Origin: Alphaproteobacteria bacterium
GTDB lineage: Bacteria; Pseudomonadota; Alphaproteobacteria; Sphingomonadales; Kordiimonadaceae
DNA: 64,000 bases
Direction: 5' to 3'
Assembly (NCBI GenBank): GCA_006226495.1
Contig: SBGU01000041.1
Location: forward strand, 1 to 64,000
Shown here: piece after piece, positions 38,972 through 46,531 of the stretch
How the letters are laid out: every line of letters begins with the position of its first letter
Position numbering within the stretch: the first letter of the stretch is position 1
Notes under the pieces: generated by a model
The model's input: only the letters and a program-made list of their open reading frames with translations
Told to the model about the DNA's origin: nothing
Database searches by the model: none
Program-made: the position numbers and the translations under genes

Positions 38972-39295
38972 TCAGGACGCGGTGGCTTTGAGCGCGGTCA
39001 GCAGCGACAGCATCGTGTCGGGCGTGTCGCTCTGGGCGATCTTGGAGGTCGCAACCGCGCCGGCCATGGTATCGATCGAGTAGATCTGGATGACACCCTG
39101 GTTGGTGGCAGCCTGCGCGGCGATGCCAAGCTGCTGCTGGGCGCCGACGGCGTTTTCATACAGGATACCCGTCGAGTGCGCGAGCGACTGGTACAGGGCA
39201 CCCATGGCCATGGCCGGGGCGTCGCCCAGAACCTTGACGTTGGCCTGGGTAACGGCGTCGGTGATCTGGCCGTTTACGGGAGTTGGGATAGCCAT
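38972..39295 (-). CDS. RebB-family R-body protein
   Basis: 107 residues, nearly identical to the paralogues at 39492 and 40600 in MAIPTPVNGQITD, DAPAMAMGALYQSLAHSTGI and QQQLGIAAQAATNQGVIQ. The high identity, with a similar leader, suggests recent tandem duplication. It has no clear copy of the shared promoter and may be read from the gene upstream. Confidence 0.9.
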   Translation of the reverse strand: MAIPTPVNGQITDAVTQANVKVLGDAPAMAMGALYQSLAHSTGILYENAVGAQQQLGIAAQAATNQGVIQIYSIDTMAGAVATSKIAQSDTPDTMLSLLTALKATAS

Positions 39296-39491
39296 AGTGA
39301 TTCCTCCTTCGGAAACCTGGATCTGTGAGCGTGTGCTCGGTTGGGTGAACTTGAACTGGGCAAATGCCGGAAGTCAGGCCCGAACTTGCGGGCCATCAGG
39401 ACGGTTGGGCCGTTCGACCGAGGACCGGTGCAGAAGGCGGGCAACAAGCCGCGCCGTGTGGACCAGCCCCTGGCGAATGGCGCTGCCGACC

Positions 39492-39821
39492 TTAGCTGAC
39501 GCCTTTGGTAGCCTTCAGTGCCGTCAACAGCGACAGCATCGTGCTCGAGGTATCGCTGGTCGCGATCTTCGAGGTGGCGACCGCGCCGGCCATGGTGTCG
39601 ATCGAGTAGATCTGGATGACACCCTGGTTGGTCGATGCCTGGGCGGCGATAGCCAGTTGCTGCTGGGCGCCAACGGCATTTTCATAGAGAATGCCGGTCG
39701 AGTGCGCCAACGACTGGTACAGGGCCCCCATGGCCATAGCCGGAGCGTCCCCGAGAACCTTGACATTGGCCTGCGTCACTGAGTCCGTGATCATGTCGTT
39801 CACGGGAGTCGGATAAGCCAT
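39492..39821 (-). CDS. RebB-family R-body protein
   Basis: 109 residues of the DAPAMAMGALYQSLAHSTGI sub-type, differing from its neighbours mainly in the N-terminus (MAYPTPVNDMITDS) and the last residues. The shared promoter lies 80 bases upstream. Confidence 0.9.
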   Translation of the reverse strand: MAYPTPVNDMITDSVTQANVKVLGDAPAMAMGALYQSLAHSTGILYENAVGAQQQLAIAAQASTNQGVIQIYSIDTMAGAVATSKIATSDTSSTMLSLLTALKATKGVS

Positions 39822-39900
39822 GATTGTTTCTCCTTTGGAAATCTGACCTCACTTGAGCCTGCGTTGCCGGCTTTTACCGTCATCTTCCGCTCTTATCTGA

Positions 39901-39925
39901 GACGCCTGTCCGAGGATTTTGTGAG
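39901..39925 (-). promoter_or_regulatory. Reb-locus promoter (CTCACA variant)
   Basis: CTCACA, 15 bases, CGTC on the minus strand before the reb gene ending at 39821. Confidence 0.65.
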
Positions 39926-40001
39926 CTTCGAACAGGTGGTTTTCTGCCTTTTTCTTGGTCCCTGCAGACATTTAGCGCTGCAGGTCACACAGGCGGGCGC
40001 C

Positions 40002-40328
40002 CTAGAACTCGCGTGTCGCCTTCAGGGCGGTCACAAGCGACATCAGGGTGTCAGGCGTGTCGCTGGTCGCGATCTTGGACGCGGCGGTCGCACCGGCCAT
40101 GGTGTTCACACTGTAGATCTGGATCACACCCTGGTTGGTGGCGGCCTGGGCGGCGATCGCCAGTTGCTGCTGCGCGGCCACGCCGTTTTCGAACATGATG
40201 CCGGTGGAATGACCAAGCGACTGATAGACGGCACCCATGCCCATCGCGGGCGAATTGCCCAATACCTCGACATTGGACTGGGTGACTGAATCGGTGACCT
40301 GGCCGTTTACGGGAGTCGGGATTGCCAT
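40002..40328 (-). CDS. RebB-family R-body protein
   Basis: 108 residues of the NSPAMGMGAVYQSLGHSTGI sub-type. The shared promoter lies 79 bases upstream. Upstream of it are about 270 non-coding bases, GC-rich and without other recognisable signals. Confidence 0.88.
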   Translation of the reverse strand: MAIPTPVNGQVTDSVTQSNVEVLGNSPAMGMGAVYQSLGHSTGIMFENGVAAQQQLAIAAQAATNQGVIQIYSVNTMAGATAASKIATSDTPDTLMSLVTALKATREF

Positions 40329-40406
40329 TCTTGCTCTCCTTGCAAAGGCTGTTTGTCTGAGGCCTCACCCCACCTGTCACAGGTGGCGGCAGCGTCTCAG
40401 CCTATT

Positions 40407-40431
40407 GACGCACAGGCGCCGGCTTTGTGAG
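40407..40431 (-). promoter_or_regulatory. Reb-locus promoter (CTCACA variant)
   Basis: CTCACA, 15 bases, CGTC on the minus strand before the reb gene ending at 40328. Confidence 0.65.
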
Positions 40432-40599
40432 GAAAAAGCCAGAGTTTGACAGGCAAAAAATGGGGATGCCGGCCAGCGGGCACAAAAACAAAGCCGACAG
40501 CCTGTTTCCAGGTGCCGGCCAGGGGAGGGAGCACGGGGCCTGCACCCGGCCTGCGCGCGGGGGACGCGCAGGCGACGGGCCGCAGGGTAATGCCAAAAA

Positions 40600-40923
40600 T
40601 CAGGTCTGGGTTGCCTTCAGGGCGGTCAGAAGCGACAGCATGGTGCTCGGGGTATCGCTCTGGGCGATCTTCGAGGTCGCGACGGCGTCGGCCATCGTGT
40701 CGATGCTGTAGATCTGGATAACGCCCTGGTTGGTCGAAGCCTGGGCCGCGATAGCGAGCTGCTGCTGTGCGCTCACCGCGTTTTCATAGAGAATGCCGGT
40801 GGAATGCGCGAGAGACTGATAGATCGCCCCCATGGCCATTGCGGGGGCATCACCCAGCACCTTGACGTTGGCCTGGGTCACAGAGTCGGTAATCTGGCCG
40901 TTGACGGGTGTCGGAATAGCCAT
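40600..40923 (-). CDS. RebB-family R-body protein
   Basis: 107 residues of the DAPAMAMGAIYQSLAHSTGI sub-type. The MAIP start has an AAGGAG site and agrees with the paralogues; a frame with 23 more codons is not supported. The shared promoter stands 83 bases upstream. Confidence 0.9.
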   Translation of the reverse strand: MAIPTPVNGQITDSVTQANVKVLGDAPAMAMGAIYQSLAHSTGILYENAVSAQQQLAIAAQASTNQGVIQIYSIDTMADAVATSKIAQSDTPSTMLSLLTALKATQT

Positions 40924-41005
40924 GTCATTTCTCCTTCGGAATACCTGCTTCCTGAGCCTGCGCTGCCTGGTTTGTCCAAAAGAGCCACGCACCGCTCAGT
41001 GTTGA

Positions 41006-41030
41006 AACGCCGAAGCCGCCGATCTGTGAA
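41006..41030 (-). promoter_or_regulatory. Reb-locus promoter (CGTT variant)
   Basis: TTCACA, 15 bases, CGTT on the minus strand before the reb gene ending at 40923. Confidence 0.65.
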
Positions 41031-41059
41031 CCAGAAAGGCCGAAATGCGGGAAAAATGC

Positions 41060-41419
41060 CTAGCTTGGGGCCACCGGTGTCGGCTGCGGCACCGGCGCAG
41101 GCTGGCGCACACACGAAGCCAGCAACGCCACGGCGCGCGCATTGGCGGCCGCACACAGCGTATAAAGCTGGGTAATACCGCTGTTGGTGGTGGCCTGCAT
41201 GGCCGTGTTGCCTTCGGCCTGTGCCGCAGCACCCTGCTGCACGACGACGCCGGCGGAGGCAAGCCAGGTCTGGTAGAAGCTATTAAAGGCATCTGCAGGC
41301 CCAGCAGTTACACCGTCAGTTACACCGGCATCAGGTGTGCCGGGCGCGGGTTCAATACTCGGCTCTGCAGTGGGCTCCGGCGCCGGGTCAGGCGCGGCGG
41401 TTGAGCTAGAGGTTGCCAT
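41060..41419 (-). CDS. Divergent RebB-like protein with Pro/Glu-rich N-terminus
   Basis: 119 residues. A Pro/Glu/Ala N-terminal arm (about 30 residues) precedes a segment with RebB spacing: FNSFYQTWLASAGVVVQQGAAAQ, then AMQATTNSGITQLYTL in place of AATNQGVIQIYS, and two cysteines (CAAANARAVALLASC). The GGGAG-supported ATG is used instead of a longer frame. Membership in the family is probable, not certain. It recalls the Pro-rich paralogue at the other end of the reb array. Confidence 0.65.
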   Translation of the reverse strand: MATSSSTAAPDPAPEPTAEPSIEPAPGTPDAGVTDGVTAGPADAFNSFYQTWLASAGVVVQQGAAAQAEGNTAMQATTNSGITQLYTLCAAANARAVALLASCVRQPAPVPQPTPVAPS

Positions 41420-41493
41420 GGCAGTTCTCCCTTTCATGGTGGATAAACAACCATACCATGTTTTATGGCGCCTGTCCGGTGCAAACCGGCAGG

Positions 41494-41519
41494 TTCCCAA
41501 ACCGGGCTTCCCGGGCGTC
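41494..41519 (+). promoter_or_regulatory. Reb-locus promoter (TTCCCA variant)
   Basis: TTCCCA, 16 bases, CGTC on the plus strand, 38 bases before the Ala-rich gene at 41557. One mismatch to the locus consensus. Confidence 0.55.
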
Positions 41520-41556
41520 AACCAGCCATGACATCCACAGGAACGGGAGATACACC

Positions 41557-41823
41557 ATGGCAGATGACAGCTCGGGCGGTGGCATGGCCGACCAGATCAA
41601 GGCGGCGATGGCGGCGCAGCAGGCCGTCGAGCTTGCGATCCAGAAAGCGCTGGCAAGCTTCACCGCAACCGCGGAGGTCGAGATCAACAAACTGATCCAG
41701 GCCAACACCCTTGGCCCCGATGTCTCCGCCGATATGCTGAAGATGCAGCAGGCGGCCATCGACATGACCATAAAGGCCATCCAGGATGGCCCCTTGGGCG
41801 CCTATACCAAGAAAGGGAACTGA
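41557..41823 (+). CDS. Small Ala-rich helical protein of the R-body locus
   Basis: 88 residues, mostly helical and rich in Ala, Gln and Lys (IKAAMAAQQAVELAIQKALASFTATAEVEI). No family is recognised. The heptad-like spacing allows a coiled coil. The start is chosen for the upstream GGGAGA site and the fit with the variant promoter. It is convergent with the DNase II gene and divergent from the reb array. Confidence 0.65.
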   Translation: MADDSSGGGMADQIKAAMAAQQAVELAIQKALASFTATAEVEINKLIQANTLGPDVSADMLKMQQAAIDMTIKAIQDGPLGAYTKKGN

Positions 41824-41832
41824 TGGGGGCGT

Positions 41833-42900
41833 TCAGCCCCCTGCAAGATTGCTGCTCGTGCTGAGCCCATCGATGGAGGACAGGTCCTGCCACAGGCGCG
41901 GCTCCCGGAAACAGATAGCACCGCCCCCGCGTTTGGCCTGGGAAACCTGGCGGTTGATATCGGCGACACAGACCCACGGACTGGCAGGGGCCGCACCTGC
42001 CTGCCGGGCCACCGCCCATTTGGCATGGTCGCGGGTATAATGCCAGGCAACATCCACCCCCAAAGGCGCGAGGTCGATGCCCGACACATCGGCGACATCA
42101 AGCCCTGCCGTGCTGTCCTCCGCGCCCGGAATGGCGCCCCGGCGCCAGCTTTCAATGCCAAGGTCGACGCCCAGGCTCGGCCCCACCAGGTCGGTCCAGA
42201 AATCCTTGCCCCATTGCCGGTCCTTGGCCAGGCACTTGAAAGCCTTGCCGCCCTTCGATGTGAAATCCAGTTGGCCGGTGCCCCCTGGATTGTCCGGCGC
42301 CACACCGTGGCACAGTTGGTACAGCTCGTCGGTGGTCGCGACGACAGCGGGCAGGTTGAAATGATAGATCTGCGGCGTCTGGTTCTGGCGCATCAGGCCC
42401 GCGATGGCATTCACCGTGGCATAGTCGCCCAGGGTCACGCACAGGAAGGTCTGGCCGTAAATCACCTCGTCCGCCGGAAAGGCGTCGCTGCCGACCACCG
42501 GATAGCGCGGGGTCGAATGCAACAGCCAGAAGCCGGTTTTGCTGGCGGGGTCGAAGGCAACCACACCCTTGGTATGGCCCTTGTCCTCGTCATTCTGCGT
42601 GGCGTTCGGAATTTCGTCATTATAGGCGTACCACACCAGCGCCGGGTCGGGCGTGCCACCGGTCGGGAACAACTGGCCGAGGGTCGTCGAAAGTGCGTCG
42701 CCACTGCCGCCCAGTTTTTTGCCCGATTGCCGGAGGCCGGCGCCCGCACTTGCCGGGTCGTAATAAAGATAATCCAGCCCGCCGCCGGTGTTGGCGGCCT
42801 GTTTGCTGTTGTCGGCGTCGGTGGCCGTGTCGGGCAGTTTATAGATGAACCACCAGTCCACGGCGGCACCGGTCAAGTCGTCCAGGGCGGTAAGTGTCAT
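41833..42900 (-). CDS. Deoxyribonuclease II homologue
   Basis: A 355-residue protein with strong similarity to animal DNase II along its length: WWFIYKLP (16-23), LDYLYYDP, YAYNDEIPN, GHTKGVVAFD (catalytic His109-x-Lys111), GFWLLHSTPRYP (His128), YGQTFLCV, a block with KAFKCLAKDRQWGKDFW, DHAKWAVA (second His292-x-Lys294) and WVCVADINR with RGGGAIC. The two HxK sites correspond to those of phospholipase-D-like DNase II. No signal peptide is present, unlike the lysosomal enzymes. DNase II enzymes cut DNA at acid pH without metals. It bears the reb promoter and sits inside the R-body locus, which suggests a role as an acid-activated toxin. Confidence 0.93.
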   Translation of the reverse strand: MTLTALDDLTGAAVDWWFIYKLPDTATDADNSKQAANTGGGLDYLYYDPASAGAGLRQSGKKLGGSGDALSTTLGQLFPTGGTPDPALVWYAYNDEIPNATQNDEDKGHTKGVVAFDPASKTGFWLLHSTPRYPVVGSDAFPADEVIYGQTFLCVTLGDYATVNAIAGLMRQNQTPQIYHFNLPAVVATTDELYQLCHGVAPDNPGGTGQLDFTSKGGKAFKCLAKDRQWGKDFWTDLVGPSLGVDLGIESWRRGAIPGAEDSTAGLDVADVSGIDLAPLGVDVAWHYTRDHAKWAVARQAGAAPASPWVCVADINRQVSQAKRGGGAICFREPRLWQDLSSIDGLSTSSNLAGG

Positions 42901-42932
42901 GATCTTCCCCTCAGCGTGAAATCTGCGGGGGT

Positions 42933-42958
42933 GACGGGCATCAGGGGCAGTCTGTGAA
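42933..42958 (-). promoter_or_regulatory. Reb-locus promoter, DNase II gene
   Basis: TTCACA, 16 bases, CGTC on the minus strand, 33 bases before the DNase II start. Its -35 lies 16 bases from that of the divergent promoter. Confidence 0.75.
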
Positions 42959-42974
42959 TTTTGCCGGACGCCAC

Positions 42975-43000
42975 TTCACAAACCCGCTTCGCCGCGCGTC
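42975..43000 (+). promoter_or_regulatory. Reb-locus promoter, divergent accessory operon
   Basis: TTCACA, 16 bases, CGTC on the plus strand, 95 bases before the acidic protein gene. Confidence 0.75.
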
Positions 43001-43094
43001 AGCAGGACGACTTGTTAGGACATGGGCCACGACAAACGTCGTTTTGCCACGCGGCCGTGTGCGCGCAACCCCCTATGAGACAGGACCGAAGGCC

Positions 43095-43637
43095 ATGACC
43101 CAATATGCATCTGCCCGCCGCATGGAAGACGACAGGTTCGAGGACGGCAAACACAGCCGCACATCCGGAGAGGACTATTGCGCCGAAGGCTGCCTGGTTG
43201 AGGACGAAGCCCGGGCGGTTGCGGATGAAAGCGAGGCCATGGAGCAAAGCCCTGCCGAAATGGATTGTGCGGGCCCCGACGGCACCGCCCCGGACGACGG
43301 CGCGGAAGACGCCATTGGCGAACAGGCCGCCGCCGTCGAGGCCGAGGCGGAGGCCATTGTCCTGCAGGCGGTCGAGGCCGAACTGGCGGTATCGAAGGCC
43401 AGCAAGGCCCTGGTCGAAGCCGTGGAAACCTTCCTGGACGCGGAGGACGAAGATGAAGAGGCATATGAACCCGAGGATGGGCCGGAACCCGGGCCTGAAT
43501 CCGGGCCTGAACAAGATGATGAACCTGATCGCGACACTGACGCTCTTGAAGCTGATGTCGCCCGCGAAGAAGCCGACGCTGGCGGCAAGCCCAAGCGCCG
43601 CGCCACAGGCGGAAAACCCGGAAAGCGCAAGTCCTGA
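43095..43637 (+). CDS. Acidic low-complexity protein with basic tail
   Basis: 180 residues. The body is Glu/Asp/Ala-rich (EAEAEAIVLQAVEAELAVSKASKALVEA suggests a helix) with a Pro-Glu-Gly segment (EPEDGPEPGPESGPEQ), and the end is basic (KPKRRATGGKPGKRKS). No family is recognised. It opens the divergent accessory operon of the R-body locus. The basic tail could bind DNA or a membrane, by analogy only. Confidence 0.7.
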   Translation: MTQYASARRMEDDRFEDGKHSRTSGEDYCAEGCLVEDEARAVADESEAMEQSPAEMDCAGPDGTAPDDGAEDAIGEQAAAVEAEAEAIVLQAVEAELAVSKASKALVEAVETFLDAEDEDEEAYEPEDGPEPGPESGPEQDDEPDRDTDALEADVAREEADAGGKPKRRATGGKPGKRKS

Positions 43638-43661
43638 CATGCCGGCACGGGGGATCTGGTA

Positions 43662-44486
43662 ATGACCGACGACCCGAATAGCCCGGCAGGTGGCCCTGCC
43701 CCGGTACAGGAAACCAGCGCGCCGCAACCGGAGCCACAACCGGCCCAGGCACAGCCGCAACAGTCACAGCAACCGCAGCAACCGCAGCAGCCGACAGCGG
43801 AACAGACGGCGCGAGCCCTGCAACAGGCTTACGGCAACACCACCGTGCAACGGGCGGTCAATATCCTTGAAGCTGCCGCCATCCAGCGCGAGGCCATCAA
43901 CAAGGCCTTCCTGGCCCAGAAGGAAGCCATGCAGGATGCGGTCGAAGCACAGCGCGCGTCCGCCCTGCAGCAGCTTGCCGAAGCGCGCCACCAGCACAGC
44001 GCCCAGCAGGCGAAATTACGCATGAGCGAAGCCCAGAGCGCCACATCGGCGCTGGCGAACGCCACCCGGGAAGCTGTGGGCGGCGAGGCGGTACCGACCG
44101 ACGTACCGCCGCCACAGGCGGCACCGGCCCCGACAGAGGCCCAGACACAAGCCCAGACACAGGCTCCGGCACAGGCCCAGACACAGGCTCCCAAAACAAA
44201 CCCGGGCACACCCACGTTCGATGACGACCTTGGCTCTGCGATCAACCGGATCAAGGCAGGTGCCGACCCTTTGGCAGCCCTGCCCGGCCAGTCCGCCGCC
44301 GTGACCGAATTTGTCGAGACCATCCGCAACCTGATCCAGGAGGAGGTCAGCAGCCGCATGAAGGTGCTGATGGCCGCCAATCCGCCAGGCACGAAGGCCA
44401 CCGGCAAGCGAGCAGCAGCCGCGCCGGCCCGAAAGCGACAGGCGCCCGCGAAGGCGCAAAAAAACAAGACACCCGCCGGGACCTGA
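43662..44486 (+). CDS. Coiled-coil protein with Gln/Pro-rich arm and Lys-rich tail
   Basis: 274 residues: Gln/Pro-rich 1-48, a helical block at about 50-135 (AVNILEAAAIQREAINKAF, QLAEARHQHSAQQAKLRM), a second Gln/Ala/Pro linker, a helical segment near 185-235 (LGSAINRIKAGADPLAALPG) and a Lys/Ala tail (RKRQAPAKAQKNKTPAGT). No known family. It starts 24 bases after the acidic protein gene, in the same operon. The layout resembles the R-body paralogues with low-complexity arms. Confidence 0.7.
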   Translation: MTDDPNSPAGGPAPVQETSAPQPEPQPAQAQPQQSQQPQQPQQPTAEQTARALQQAYGNTTVQRAVNILEAAAIQREAINKAFLAQKEAMQDAVEAQRASALQQLAEARHQHSAQQAKLRMSEAQSATSALANATREAVGGEAVPTDVPPPQAAPAPTEAQTQAQTQAPAQAQTQAPKTNPGTPTFDDDLGSAINRIKAGADPLAALPGQSAAVTEFVETIRNLIQEEVSSRMKVLMAANPPGTKATGKRAAAAPARKRQAPAKAQKNKTPAGT

Positions 44487-44493
44487 ATTTCCT

Positions 44494-44512
44494 CTGGCTT
44501 GTCACAAGCCAG
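44494..44512. other. Hairpin between two accessory genes
   Basis: A perfect 8-bp stem (CTGGCTTG/CAAGCCAG) with a TCA loop follows the coiled-coil gene. No T-run follows, so it is at most a weak terminator or mRNA end-stabiliser. Confidence 0.4.
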
Positions 44513-44614
44513 CGGGAGGATGGCACCGATGGCCGCATGTTGGACACGACGGGGCTTTCCCTGCACTATGACAGGCAACCGCTCGCGGTTCGCGTGCACA
44601 AGGGGGACAAGGAC

Positions 44615-45613
44615 ATGGCAAGAAAACATCCACTCAGCCGGCGCATCCGCCGGCCCGGGGCACCGGCATCAGGTCCGGCAACCGGCCATCATTGGCTCAA
44701 CACCAAAAACCTGAAACGGTTTTTCCTGTGGCTGTTCCGGGAAACCCGCGCGCCCATTGCCGCCACCTGCCTGGTGCTGATTGCCCTCAATCATCTGGGC
44801 GCCATCAACCATACGCTCGATTTCCTCGGCCGCGGTTATGTCGCCAAAACCAACACCGAATATCTGGACGAAGCCCGCGACAAGGCTGCGGAAAGCGCAC
44901 TGGTGCTCAGCGGCCTGCATACCGGCCTCGCCGTGCTGGAGAGCAGCAGTGCCGGCATATCCTTCATTGCCGAAGTGAAGGTGCAGGTGGGCGAAGTGGT
45001 CAGCGCGCTCAAGGATTTGGTGGACCGGGCCTGGACCGCGTCATTGGTCGCGACCGCAAGCCTGGTCGCCTTCGACCTCATGTTCAAGATATCCCATATC
45101 CTGGACCCGATTGTGGTGACAGTCGCGATCCTGATGGTCGGCCTGCATTATGCCGTCAGGCACCACTGGCTGTGGCTGGCCCGCATCAGCGGCCAGATCA
45201 GCGAGATCCTGCTGCTTCTGGTGTTCCTGGTGCATATCCTGTTGCCGCTGATGGTGTTCGGCACCTCGAAGGTGGCCCACAGCCTGACGGGCCCGATCGC
45301 CGAGCGCTCGCAGGCGGCTTTCGCGGGCGCCCACAGCGATTTCAACACCCCCAAACGCGCCAAGCTGGATGACCATGTCAAGGCGGTGATCGAACGCTAC
45401 AAAACCACATCCGACGGTGTGCAGGGCAAGGCGAAGTCGTTTGCCGGCGCCGTCAGCGACCATATTGTCGTGGTGCTGTTCGATGCCTTCCTGGTGCCAC
45501 TGGTGCTGCTGGCTGTGCTTGTTGTATTTGCGCGCATCATCATCCGGCATACGCTCAGGGTCGAGGATCTGTTGCAGATGCAACAACCCGTGCAGCGGAA
45601 ACACCATCGCTGA
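44615..45613 (+). CDS. Polytopic membrane protein of the R-body locus
   Basis: A 332-residue protein with five probable membrane helices (about 47-65, 141-157, 162-181, 193-216 and 283-310), an Arg-rich N-terminus and a helical soluble loop at 225-280. No family is recognised. The ATG at this position follows AAGGAC; the frame is open 26 codons further upstream. It may anchor, release or sense for the R-body, but nothing in the sequence decides. Confidence 0.7.
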   Translation: MARKHPLSRRIRRPGAPASGPATGHHWLNTKNLKRFFLWLFRETRAPIAATCLVLIALNHLGAINHTLDFLGRGYVAKTNTEYLDEARDKAAESALVLSGLHTGLAVLESSSAGISFIAEVKVQVGEVVSALKDLVDRAWTASLVATASLVAFDLMFKISHILDPIVVTVAILMVGLHYAVRHHWLWLARISGQISEILLLLVFLVHILLPLMVFGTSKVAHSLTGPIAERSQAAFAGAHSDFNTPKRAKLDDHVKAVIERYKTTSDGVQGKAKSFAGAVSDHIVVVLFDAFLVPLVLLAVLVVFARIIIRHTLRVEDLLQMQQPVQRKHHR

Positions 45614-45622
45614 AGTTCGCGC

Positions 45623-45648
45623 TTCACAGGCGGACCCTCAGGCCCGTC
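45623..45648 (+). promoter_or_regulatory. Reb-locus promoter, last accessory gene
   Basis: TTCACA, 16 bases, CGTC on the plus strand, 41 bases before the 124-residue gene. Confidence 0.75.
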
Positions 45649-45688
45649 ACCCTGAATGTATTCCACATTTTACACAGGGGATTTTGCG

Positions 45689-46063
45689 ATGACTGACCAT
45701 GAATGCATGTTGCCGATCGTTGAAACCGTGCTTGTCGACCTGGTGCCGGTCGCGCGCGAAATCCGCAGCCGACCGGACTTTGACCACAGGCTTCGCCCCG
45801 CGGTCTACAGCCTGAACAAATATGGCCAGGCGCTTCTCTTGTATCGCGCCTCTGCCCATCCGTCGGACGAGCTGACCCGCACCATCTATGCCGATGGCCG
45901 CGCCAAGATCCTGCCGCTGATCGACGATCTGATGGAAGTGCCGGAAAACTGCCCGCACGCCGGTGTGATGCAGCTCAACAAACTGCATCATGACATGGAA
46001 ATGCTGGTCACCATGCTGGGCTGCGGCATGCTGGAAGACAGCCCGGCCATGGGCCACGCCTGA
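45689..46063 (+). CDS. Hypothetical protein of the R-body regulon
   Basis: 124 residues, mostly helical, with conserved-looking Cys/His positions (HECMLPIVE, ENCPHAGVMQLNKLHHDMEMLVTMLGCGM). No family is recognised. It is included in the locus because it carries the exact shared promoter. It may bind a metal, judged only by the Cys and His content. Confidence 0.7.
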   Translation: MTDHECMLPIVETVLVDLVPVAREIRSRPDFDHRLRPAVYSLNKYGQALLLYRASAHPSDELTRTIYADGRAKILPLIDDLMEVPENCPHAGVMQLNKLHHDMEMLVTMLGCGMLEDSPAMGHA

Positions 46064-46084
46064 CCGGCCTGCCCGTGCCCCGGC

Positions 46085-46531
46085 CTATTCCGGGTCGCGC
46101 ACGCGCTCGGTAATCCACCAGACATGGCCTTCAGGGTCGAGCGCGCCATAGCTGCGGTCGGTCCAGTATTCGGGGCCATAGTCATGGATTTCGGGTTCCG
46201 AGACGATGGTGGCCCCGGCCGCGCGTGCGGTCGCACAGTGCGCTTCGGCGTCATCGACATAGATCATCAGGGTCTGCGTGTTGCCACCGACCGTCTTTGG
46301 GCTGACCAGCGGCATGCCAAAGCGGGGCTCGGCGCCCTTGCGCTCGGTCGAGACCATGATCACGCCGTCGCCGTAGGTCAGTTCGCTATGCTGGATGCTG
46401 CCATCCTCGGCCTCGACCCTCAGCCGGACCTCGAAGCCGAAAGCCTTGCACAGCCAGTCGATCATGCCGGCGGCATCCTGATACATCACCGCGCTCGATA
46501 TACGCGGCCAGCCTTCTGGTGTCGGTTTCAT
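46085..46531 (-). CDS. VOC-family (glyoxalase/PhnB-like) protein
   Basis: 148 residues with two beta-alpha-beta-beta-beta repeats: PRISSAVMYQDAAGMIDWLCKAFGFEV opens the first, and QTLMIYVDDAEAHCATARAAGATIVSEPEIHDYGPEYW with ALDPEGHVWWI the second. The YGPEYW...DPEGHVWW form is that of the PhnB-like group, whose reactions are mostly unknown. It converges on the R-body locus and marks its end. Confidence 0.85.
   Translation of the reverse strand: MKPTPEGWPRISSAVMYQDAAGMIDWLCKAFGFEVRLRVEAEDGSIQHSELTYGDGVIMVSTERKGAEPRFGMPLVSPKTVGGNTQTLMIYVDDAEAHCATARAAGATIVSEPEIHDYGPEYWTDRSYGALDPEGHVWWITERVRDPE

Noticed and set aside
39296-39491. Reb promoter before the gene at 38972-39295
   Set aside because: CTCACAGATCC at 39325-39335 resembles the -35 but lies too close to the start and has no CGTC at 15-16 bases; not counted.
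35834-41419. CRISPR array, because of regularly spaced similar segments
   Set aside because: The similar segments are paralogous coding genes of over 300 bases, not short repeats with unique spacers.
44494-44512. TCACA inside a hairpin before the membrane protein gene as another reb promoter
   Set aside because: No CGTC follows at the right spacing and the bases are part of a perfect stem.
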